From: Strix aluco
Lineage: Eukaryota > Chordata > Aves > Strigiformes > Strigidae
DNA length: 64,000 nt
Direction of reading: 5' to 3'
NCBI RefSeq assembly: GCF_031877795.1
Contig: NC_133971.1
Coordinates: 15,106,325-15,170,324 of the forward strand
A model generated the notes under the pieces. It was given only the letters and a program-made list of their open reading frames with translations. It searched no databases and was not told the origin of the DNA. A program made the translations under genes and the position numbers. Of the stretch, positions 54,153-64,000 are shown in pieces (position 1 is the stretch's first letter; the number at the start of each line of letters is the position of its first letter).

Positions 54153-56159
54153 AATATTCCATTCAGTTCAAATCTGTTTCCTGGAAAAAATAAGATTTTT
54201 AATTTTTTTTTCTTATTTTTCCATCAAAAGTTGAGCATTTCCTTTTACTATCTCTCATTTTGTAGTTTGACCTTGTAGGCTGTATTAATAAGTTTGTTCT
54301 TATTTAGAATAACTTTAAATTTTTTATTCTGTAGTTGTATAAGAATGTGATAATCTGGATAAATGCTTTGCCCTGTTGATGTTCACAGGGATTTTTTGCT
54401 GTCACGACTAATTCTGGATGTTAGTCAATTGTTTGTGTGGTGTGTTTTTTTGTAAAGATATAATCTGTTGTAAAATGAATGTGAATGCTTTGAAAGAAGA
54501 ACGAGAGTATTTTTATATGCTTACTTTGTTGACATTAAGAAGATTATGCATTTTGAAAGGTAAGAGACGGAGTTTGATACTCTAGTATAAATCTTCCCTT
54601 TGGAATCAAACATTAGTATGAGAAAACTGAAAACAGAAGGGATAATAGTGGGTCTATATGTTCACAGCATTCAACTAAGTGAATTAAGATAGGTGAGCTT
54701 CGCTGGGTGAGTTTGCTACAGCAGCATGAAGGTAGGAAGTTATACAGTCTCAGGGCTCATCTGTTTCTTCAAGATCAGTATTCTATTCATTCTTCCAAGG
54801 TTAAGGTCACAGCTATTACTCAAATGTTTTTATTGTAACAAAGTAACAGAAAGACTCAGAGTTTTGTAGAAAACTCATTATTGCCATAAAGCAGCAAAAG
54901 GTCACAAAATGTCTTTCCTCAGTGAAGTAGCAAAACCCCTTATTTCTTCAGTTATTCATTGTCACACTATAGGCTGGAAGAGCCCTTGACATTTCCAGTT
55001 TCCTTGTTGAGGTGAAATAATTGCTCTATACATCATAGTTCAAAAAAAGATAGATCAGTTAAAAGTACATATATGCAAAGGTCTTGTTAACCCACAGAGC
55101 CATCTGCATTTCAGAGTGACTGTAGCAAGCTTGTCTTTCCTTCTGGCACATTTTCATAGACTTATGTTAATTAAGGCATCGGACCTACAAGCACATGTGC
55201 AACTTAAAAAAATACCTTATAAGTAAGGATGAGCAAAGACAAAGGTTGTACAGACATAACTGAAATGGAAAAATCTTCATTTTTGAAGGGCTACTACTGA
55301 CTATTGAGCTATCATTTAGAAACACTGTAGAATGTTTTGTTTATTTTATTGATTATAAGCATGAAGGAAAAACTGTTGGCTTTAAAAGAATGAGAAAGAA
55401 AGCAAAAATGAATTGACCTTATCTGTGTGAGGAAGTAAAAGTGTAGATGGAAGGTGCTCTTTGAGCCTTTTCAAAAAATGTGCAACATTTTCACTCGCGT
55501 AGGGAGAAGAGTTGTCTGTCTTCTGTAGTACAGACCATCAGTAACAACAGCGGTCCATAGCAATGCAGTAGCCCTTGAAATAATCATGAAGAACTTGTTC
55601 AACTCTGTATTAGTGGTGTTATTGTGAAGAGGGAAAATGCTACTTAATTAGACAGTGCTATTCAAAGCTACCTTGTAACTTTTAGCTTTGAGTTCTATGA
55701 GATTTTTTGTCTTTGGTGCTTCATAAGGAGTCAAAAGTCTAAGAAGCACTAAATAACTACTGATGATAGGTTAATGTACAACAAACAATGTCTATGCAAA
55801 ACCAGTCTGTTCACAAGCAAGATACTCCTATAAATACTTTCCTTAAAACAGTCTAAATAATCTGCTTGGGCTCAGAGTGGTGTTCATCTTTTAAAGTCAG
55901 ACACTGAAACTTTGATATTTAACTTCTCCCATAGTAAAAGAGTATTTTTTTCTGTATTTCCCTGTAGATTTTCTCTCAGAAAGACTAAATTTGCAATGAA
56001 TGTAAAACAGCTACAAATCTAATAGAGCAAGTGTTGATCAAGACTTTAAAATATGTGTATTTTCTGAGACATGGAGTAAGCTCTAAAATTGGCTTAATTG
56101 TGGATGATGATGACTGTGAGTTTTACGACAAGTATCTGTAACATTTTCTCCTGCCTGTT

Positions 56160-56192
56160 TCTCCATCTCTTCCCATGTCTCCATCTCTTCCC
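56160..56192. repeat. 18-bp-period tandem duplication
   Basis: TCTCCATCTCTTCCC occurs at 56160-56174 and again at 56178-56192, separated by ATG, without mismatch. Confidence 0.85.
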
Positions 56193-59100
56193 AAAATCCC
56201 AGTCATGGAAATAGGAATTAATTCAGAGAAAATACAAGGAAGTTTCTTCAAATCATATATCCCAGGAAAGAATAGGCTAGACAATTATAGCATTATCCAT
56301 TATAATCAGGAAGCTTTAAAAATTTCCTGTGTTTTGTGGAAGATATCTCTAATTTCATTTTGACAGTTCATTGACTAAGATGTGCTGAAGTTCAGCAGTT
56401 ACCAATAAAGACCTAAGACAATTCGCAGAGGATCAAACCGATCCTTCACAGAATCAGGTTTAGCAAAAGGTAACTTTTGTCATGAAGTTTCCATTGTATA
56501 AAATGCTAAAAATAAATTTCCAGTACAGCACCATCTACAAAATTTCTAATGCATCTATGTGGAACACAGTGCAAATTTTTCTGTTCATGGGCAAGTGATA
56601 GTTTTGCCTGTGAAATCATCTACTTGCATCAAAGACTTTTTATGCTTCTGTAGCTATAGGGGAGAGAAATACTCCTTCTTCCTCTCCAATTCTGGTTATA
56701 AATGTATGGAGAACAGCCATGTGTTTCCATACTGTTGACAAACAAATGAGACATTTAAGAAGACCATACGTTTATCAATAGAAGATATATAAGGTCTAAG
56801 TCTTTCTCCTAATTGTAAAAATATTAACTATGCCTTTTGTTCTTTTGCTTTTTTATTTCTCAATAAAATTTTCTTAGAAAATGTAGTCTTATCTTGCATG
56901 TAAGTAGTTGATTCATCTGACTGGTTTAAGATTTTTGGGACTGTATAGATTATATTACTACATTAGAGACAGTCACAATTTTCAGAGTGTGTGGAAGAGA
57001 CTTGGTTTAATATTCATCAGTGGAAATGAAAAATGTAGTACTTTCACTGCTCTCAATGCTATAACCATTGTGTTCTAGTGTATATATTAAAAACTTGAAC
57101 CATGTTCAATATATTATTTCCGATATTTAGGAAGAAAAAATTCTTATCTTAAAGTAAAGCATGTTAGTGTTTAATCCAAAAACATAAAGCAAAGACATTT
57201 GAATAGAATGGAAAACCAGTGTAATTTCTGACCCAGTCCACAGATTTGTACTGCTTTTATTATGTGTGCAGCTGAACAATGTGAAAAGTACAGTTTTCAA
57301 ACTGCTAAAATGGCCTTCACTAGATATGGTATATGCTGAAATGTATTTATATATTCTTATGTTCCCACATTAAACCTTCCTGCCATCTTCTGTCTGTTCT
57401 CTCCAGATCCAGGTACTTCCAAAATGGGAAATACTAAAGGAAATCTGGATATTTATTTCACATACTGTTCTGGTTTTTATGGTGTAGTGTAGAGTCCCTC
57501 ATCTGGATGTATTTGTAGACTGCCTGCAACTCAAACTGTAGAGCAGACTGCTTGCAAATGGAAACCATCCTGTGCCTACAGAATAGTTTGGATCTGTGGA
57601 TGCTAGAAAAATGTATAGATCATTGAATTAAAATTTAGAAGATAGTTAAAAGTTAAGAATCTCTTCCAAATGGTGTACCCACTAAATTTGCTTATTTTCT
57701 TATATAAATTCAAAGCTTTAAGTACAGATTTGGTATGAGTGGAAATTGAAATTACCCAAAGCCATTTGGATATCCCATCATCAATTTCAGGGCTTATCTT
57801 GTGTGTTGTCACTCAAAATATTTGTATGTATTGTATGATGTGAAATGGAAATATGGAGAAAACTTCCATCCTAGAGTTTCATACAGTCTGTTGGGGACAA
57901 ATCTCTCCTGAAAGATGTGAGATCACAGTTCAAAACCGTTTGTAACAATTGGAGTAACTCAGGGCATGAATTTGGGTCCCCCAAGCCCAGAATATATCTC
58001 CAGGGTTGGGCTAGATTTTTGGAAGGGAGAGAAAATGTCTCATTTTGTCAGGTACATCCTCATGTGAATTAACCCTTAGTTTTCAGTTTAATTTTCTTTT
58101 TATTAAAAATGTATGGAAGTTAAACATTTAACTGGTCTGAGCCTTTTCTTTATTTTCAGTTTACTGAAAATTAAGTAAGTTCAGCATCAAATTGGCATCT
58201 GTTTCTAATTGCTTTAGTGGACAAACAATAATTTATATAGCATGCAGTTGGCTAGGGCTTTTGATGTGACCTGAGAATTTCCTCCTTTAGGGAGGAAACT
58301 ATTGGACAGTTGGAAAAATGCTGTTGGAGGAAAGTTCAGAAGATGTGGTTGTGGGAAGCAGCGCTGACCACAAAGAAAAGTTATATGGTGGCTTCCTGAG
58401 TTTTACTGCAGTGAAGTTACAGTTAATTTCTTAACTTTGTGTTTCCCTTTCCGGCTGCATGCTTGTATAAAGAATCAAGTGTTTGGGTGCCTGTTAGCTG
58501 AAGTCTGCCTTTCTTCTGCTGTTTCAGTGCTGCAGGGAAGATCAAGCAATATGTTCACATAAATGGTTTCTAAATCTTAACTTAGCTTTGTTAGATTCAG
58601 GGAAGTTGGTAGGGTATAAATTCCTTGTTTGTTACTACTGATGCTTAACTAGTCTGAACCAGAGGGCCCTGGAATTAATGGAAACGATCCCATTTGTTTC
58701 AGTGTGGGTTTTTTCAAGCCCTAACAGACCTATTCCACAGTTGAGTGTTAGTAAGGGTCAGTGAGCTTGTCAATCATGCAGGTTTTGCATGCATGCATGT
58801 AGTGAGATTTCTGGGAGGTTGAAGACTGCTTTCATGAGAATAATTTTTAAATGGAGTTCTATAATATTTAAGAAAGTCTGTGTTTTTTCTGCTATGGTAG
58901 CACAAAAACAGGCTAAGGTGATTCAAAGAAATGTGGAGTGTCTATTGATAGAAGAGTAATCACCTGTGATTTTTGAACTTCTTGGGTTTTCTTTCTTTTC
59001 TATTTAATGGGCATCATGTAAGTAAATGTTTTAAATCCTGATAATAGAGTCAAATGATCTACATTAGAACAGAAGCTGTGATGTGCAAAACCTTTGATTT

Positions 59101-60779
59101 ATTTTAATGGAAATAGTAGGAGAATGATGCCATTACCATTTTTCTAACAATATATAGAAGCTGGTGAATACAATACAGATTTCTTGGATGATTAAAATAG
59201 TATGTTGATTTTAAAGATGATAATGAACATACTAGAAAATACTCTCTTTCTGTTTGGGTTTCATATATAAGTGGGTTTTGGTTCATCAGTCCCAGACTTC
59301 TGTCTGGGGATCTCCTCTGTGGTTTTTATAGAGTACTAATCAGATCAGAAGAGGCAGGGAGGCATATGCATTGCCTTACTATGAAAACGATACTAGTTAT
59401 TGTTTATTGCTTTTAAGTTCTAGTGGAAGAAGGCTGAGTGGTTTTTTTCCCAGTGTTTGGTTCAACTATTAAGCAGAATTCTACTCCCTCCTCTGTAATA
59501 AAAACATTTTTACAAAGTAAAGAAACTTTTTGAATCACTCATAATGTTTTAGAGTGTAATCTCAGCAGACTTAAAAATTTTTAAATTGAACATTTATCCC
59601 CTTGAGACTTCTCATTGCTAAGTGACGCTACCTTTTGAAAGCCCGCCTTCCTGGAATGACAGTCTTCATTCCCTCAAGTGGCCTTCCTGCAACCACTAGT
59701 TTCTGAGGTTCAGTAGTTTCTTGCCTTCTGGCTATGGGATGCAACCTTGTTATGGCTGTGTTCCTTGCACTGAGGGCATAACTGACAGAATCCCATGATG
59801 GGTGCCTCTTGTCACACCTATATCTCCGTATGTGTCTCTCCAGCCTCTGTTAGCAGAGATATGCCTGAAGACATAAGCACTCCCAGTGATCCTCCAAAGA
59901 ATCTTTGTAGACAAGCAGGACTTCATTGCAACACTGTCTTAGTGACAGTTGCGACTTATGTGGTGCCTGCTGACAAAATGAAATCTCTTTTATCACACAG
60001 GGGTAAGGGCATCAGGGGACCAGCAGCTCAGAGAGGTGTTCTAGCTGTTCTGATAGCAACGGGCTGAGATGTTATTAAAAGAAGATTTTTACAAAGTGAT
60101 AGAATAATGTAGAGGTTTTCCATGAAATATCTTTGGTGATTGAAAAAAAAAATGGCATGTGATTGAATTTGAGGATATAGCCAAGATTATATTTGTTCAG
60201 AGAATGTAATCTAGTCCAGTTGGAATATGACTGTTACTAGCAAAAGCAGATGATGCGTTTCCTTAGTAAAGAATTTATGTCTCATCCAGTGTTTTAGTAT
60301 GTTTGAATTTTTCTCACTGTGGGTACGTGCTGTGCAGTAGTGCTGTTCCGCATTTTAGATGATGTCTAGTCAGGTCGGGTAGAGACTAGTTGCACTGAAT
60401 ATACTATCAACTCCCAAGATGATGTGGTTTCACTCAAGATGCTTCATGAGGTCTGAGTGGTAAGCACTCAAACTCTGTGTTACAGTGATATGTCCCCTGT
60501 CAATTAAACCAATAAGGTTTTGATTATTTGATTGCATTTGGCTCAACATCATACAAAATGGGAATAACCTTCCTTTGGTCATGCAGGGGATAGAAGCAGC
60601 CCAGTCCTTGGAGTTCCATAGAACATACAAATTTAATTAGGCAGAATGTACATCTAGCAGAAGATTATAATCATGAGGGATTGCATGTTACCCAACTCTG
60701 CAACTGGTTTCTGAACCTTTTCAGTTGTACTGTGTTCTTTTTGAAATGGGAAGGCCAGACCACAGTTTTTCAGTTGCAT

Positions 60780-61350
60780 AGAGGTTGTTGCCTTGTTCAC
60801 AAGTCCTTTTCTAATAATTTATTGCCCTTACTGACCAGTGCTGAGATAATTCTGAAAAAGCATTAGCTCAATCTGTCATGATCCCAAGTTTTACTCTTGG
60901 ACAATTATGGGTGACATGCAGGTCATTGTTTTATGTGTGAATTTAGGATTATTACTTCATACATGTATCACTTTACCTGTATTTATGTTAAATACCATTG
61001 CCTATTTTAATGCCTACTCACCCAGTATCATAAGGGCCTTCTGTCGTTCTTTACAGTCAGTTTTAAATAACTTGTCATCATCATCCTCCACAGACTTTGT
61101 AATCTCACTGTTCAGTCCCTTTTCCAAGGTCATTTGGAATATGTTCAACAGTATGGGTCCCAGCACAAATTCCTTTAGGAATCCAATGGTGGACTCTCCA
61201 GTGTGAAATCAAAACTTTTTTTGTTTCCCATTTAATTACATACTTTTCTGTCCACGTGAGGATCTTACCTCTTGTCCCATGGTTGCTTAGTTTCTTGGCC
61301 TAGATGGCCATGTGGTACGAGAAATAAACTTTTGTTCTATGTAGATCCTG
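60780..61350 (-). mobile_element. Ancient CR1/L3-like LINE relic
   Basis: The + strand text follows the reverse complement of old amniote CR1/L3 reverse transcriptase: TTTCTAATAATTTATTGCCC with CTTACTGACCAGTGCTGA, then GACAATTATGGGTGACATGC with AGGTCATTGTTTTATG, then TGCCTACTCACCCAGTATC, AAGGTCATTTGGAATATG and TTCAACAGTATGGGTCCCAG, and finally CTTGTCCCATGGTTGCTTA. On the minus strand the translation gives GPILLNIF and LEKGLNSE, followed by a decayed catalytic region (DDDDKLFK in place of FADDTKLF). It is far more diverged from the other CR1s here. I recognised it from memory of L3/CR1 consensus sequences, not from a search. Confidence 0.7.
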
Positions 61351-62773
61351 TTATGTATTAAACATTATTTATGTGTTAAATATTATTTAAGTATCAGATT
61401 GAATTAACCAAATAAGTGATAGGGGATATTGCATAGTCAGACAAAATATATACTGAAATAGAAGTCTTGAGAACTGCAGAGAGAATTTTTAGTTATTAAG
61501 ACAATATCTGGGGAATCCTTTTGTGCAGTATACATTGTAAGCTTCAAGGTATCAAACTATTTAGACGTCCAGGTTGTGTAATGTACACATACACTTGTGT
61601 TGCTGGAAATGTTGGTGATATTCCTCCTTTGGCTGAAAGCTCTAAATATACTTTACACCTGCAAAGTAGTAGAACCTGTTTATTATTTGTTTCAGATGTG
61701 TTTCTAATTTTCACTGGGAAGAATGTGAGCCATCTAAAATGTTAATTCACCCTGAGTTTTGTGGCTTTTCTTAATGCATGCTTTTCAGTCTTTTCCATCA
61801 AGGAGGTTGTCATTAAACTTGGAACTTTTTGTGATTATATTGTCCCTGTTATATGGCTGAATCTGCTTCTACATTGTATTATCATAAATAGAAGTTTAAC
61901 TATAGAGAATGCTGATATTTTTCACTTTTCCCTTTGGGAAATACACTGCAAAAGGTAGATAACTTCTCACATCTTTGTTTTGCAGATGAAGAAGCTAAGG
62001 TAGAAGGTTCATTTGCTTGTGTTGTCTGTAAAGGGCACTGATTATATGTAGCTGCTTATAAAAGCATGTTTTTGTTACTGTGTAGGACATTGGAAAATTT
62101 TAGAGGCATAGTCAATCTGACACTCACACAGGCTGTTTAGATTAACTCTTTGGGCAGGGCTCTATCTCCCAAATAATTAATAAATTAACATTCTTTTGTC
62201 TTTCTCCAGAATTGCTCTCCAGTACCCAACATTGCCTCCCTGCACACTAGTATTGCAGACCACAGTGGACAGAAATACAGCATACTTCAAGCAGTATTGT
62301 TTTGGACCCTTTAAATTTTGTGGTTTAAATGGCATGTTAGAGAGAACTGTGTGCTCTTTGATCTCTGCCAACCAAGAAAACTTCTTCTCAACATGGATCA
62401 TTTTCATCATCTTAATCATAGACTGAAGGCAAAAGATTTTATTTTTAGATGTACTGTCTATTTGTATCTCCACATTTTAGGTCTCTACCAATTGTTTGAG
62501 TTGGTCTCACTAAAAGAAAGAAGGAGAGCTAGAGGAATGAGAAGAGTAATTGATCTATGCTTATTAGATCTATGCAAATATCATATATATATAGATACAG
62601 AATATGTATTCCCCATATGTTCTCTTTGTAAAATCTCAACTGAAAATCTGTAGTTTATCTTCTTCCTTTTTATGATTAAAAATTAGATAGCAAAGGTTAA
62701 ATGAGTATACCCCTAAGAAAAATGTTTCCACAAGTTTATCTTTTAGACTGATCCTAAAGAAGGATCCTTTCTT

Positions 62774-62789
62774 AAAAAAAAAAAAAAAA
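62774..62789. repeat. A16 homopolymer
   Basis: Sixteen A in intron 6. It is not attached to any retrotransposed sequence that I recognise. Confidence 0.9.
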
Positions 62790-64000
62790 GCCCAGGTTGT
62801 ACCTGTTTTGGGTTTTTTTTTAAAACCTTGCAAATTTACGCAGTATGGGTATTGACTATCCTTAAGTCTTTTTTTACAAATGTGGTTATGTGGTACTTAA
62901 AATATTTGCTTTGCAAAGTACGAAGCAAAAGATTGAAACAAGTCATAGGAAATATTTACAAAGATGCTGACAGATCTGAATTTCCCAACCTACCTACCAA
63001 GTACTGCATTACAGTGACTTTTTGTTGTTGTCTTTGCTATTTTTTTTATTTTGTTTTCATTAGGAAAATACGGCGGTTTTTTAGTATTTTCTCTTGATTG
63101 GATATTAAATATTTCAGAGAATATCAGTGAAACCTGTCAGGAACATCAAAAGACTTAGAAGAATAAACAAGTTGGATTTATAGGGCCCATACAGGAAGAG
63201 GAGTAGAGAGCTTCTGATAAGACATCTGAAGAAGTAAAATGTAGTAAAACTGGATCAACCCTTCTTTTTTTATTACCATGTAGCATTACAGGCATCAAAG
63301 GGTCACAAAGTTATTTTGGTGTACTGCAGTAGTAGGAGAATTTAAATGGTTTTGAGTTACACAGAAAATAAATGGATTTTCAGACATTTTTGTCTTTTTC
63401 ATGGTTGTCAGATAAATCAGTAATTTTTTATTTCAGATAAATTTATGATTGGTAACTAGGATTGTATGAACCAAGGAATAAATGAAGATTCTCAAGCATA
63501 CATTGATCACCAGGGAAGAAATCGGAAGAAATGTTTCTTCCTATTTTCCACTCCCAGAAATCATTGCCTGGTTGGATAGGTGAACTAATGAGTTAAGCAG
63601 AAGGGTATTGTAATTGTATGCAAAAATACATAGGAAGACAGTTTTTTTCTCTGTAAGAGCTACCCACCTAACCTAAATGATGTATTAAATCAGGAGTACA
63701 CATGGGATGCTGAATGAGGTCAGAAGAGCTTTTTTGAAAGGCTAGGAGGAAAAAAACCAGGGCTAACCATATTGCATCATTTTTTATAATCTTCCCTATG
63801 CTTAGAAATTGAAGTGAAAGAACAGATTGCTGGGCAAAGTAAGCAGTTTCGGTTTATCTTTTGTACTTTGAATCATCAGTTATTAATTACTTCTTGGGAC
63901 ATGCTGCTGGATTGAATGTACCAAATAACTTTTTCATTGTGGCAAAACCTGTCATCTTCTAACACTTCTGTAAATTGTAGGGGGTTTATTTAAATTTAAA

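Larger units (their letters stand above)
45433..64000 (+). other. ARSB: ARSB intron 6, partial (at least 18.6 kb)
   Basis: The donor is GTGAGT. I searched for the strongly conserved exon 7 segment (an RHGNWKLLTGYPG-like block) and did not find it, so the rest of the window is treated as intron 6. It contains a younger CR1 (52974-54152), an ancient CR1/L3 relic (about 60780-61350), a possible hAT remnant (52224-52510), GC-richer unidentified pockets (48930-50420 and 59640-60070), short tandem duplications and an A16 run at 62774-62789. Confidence 0.85.

Noticed and set aside
58783..58800. GCATGCATGCATG run as a possible functional site
   Set aside because: It is a very short simple repeat of alternating purine/pyrimidine with no context.

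Overview
The window is vertebrate nuclear DNA, almost certainly from a bird. It holds the 5' two thirds of one gene on the + strand, arylsulfatase B (ARSB), and nearly everything else is intron. The avian call rests on the repeats: four CR1 LINE copies with typical avian 3' ends (8-bp ATTCTATG-type repeats) and no SINEs or L1 elements that I can recognise. The chicken orthologue is, from general knowledge, Z-linked, so this may be Z-chromosome sequence; the window itself cannot show that.

Layout. 1-640 is upstream sequence with an E-box of the kind bound by TFEB. About 680-1440 is a CpG island with no TATA box, containing the promoter, the 5'UTR and exon 1. ARSB coding exons are at 980-1276, 4186-4372, 6774-6964, 7527-7734, 32974-33217 and 45362-45432. 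All junctions are GT/AG, the phases fit, and the reading frame stays open for 399 codons plus one base. Exon lengths after exon 1 (187, 191, 208, 244, 71 nt) agree with the human exon boundaries as I recall them. Introns 1-5 are 2.9, 2.4, 0.56, 25.2 and 12.1 kb. Intron 6 runs off the window (at least 18.6 kb). I could not find exons 7 and 8, so the last quarter of the enzyme lies beyond 64000.

The introns carry a short sense CR1 tail (2561-2687), a 2.1-kb antisense CR1 (about 16573-18660), a near full-length antisense CR1 with decayed ORF1 and ORF2 (about 38137-42222), a younger antisense CR1 of another subfamily whose reverse-transcriptase fragment is almost intact (52974-54152), and a very old L3/CR1-like relic (about 60780-61350). 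There are also long C and G homopolymers, a few short tandem duplications, and several GC-richer pockets I cannot identify.

The six exons encode a signal peptide, the metal and catalytic residues of the sulfatase fold, and the cysteine that is converted to formylglycine. They describe an apparently functional lysosomal N-acetylgalactosamine-4-sulfatase. I see no operon-like system, CRISPR array, tRNA or rRNA, and no clearly new biological system. The most testable unusual items are a candidate intronic terminal exon that stays in frame with exon 4 (11602 to about 11755), a promoter G-quadruplex motif, and a signal peptide built on a 12-bp tandem repeat.
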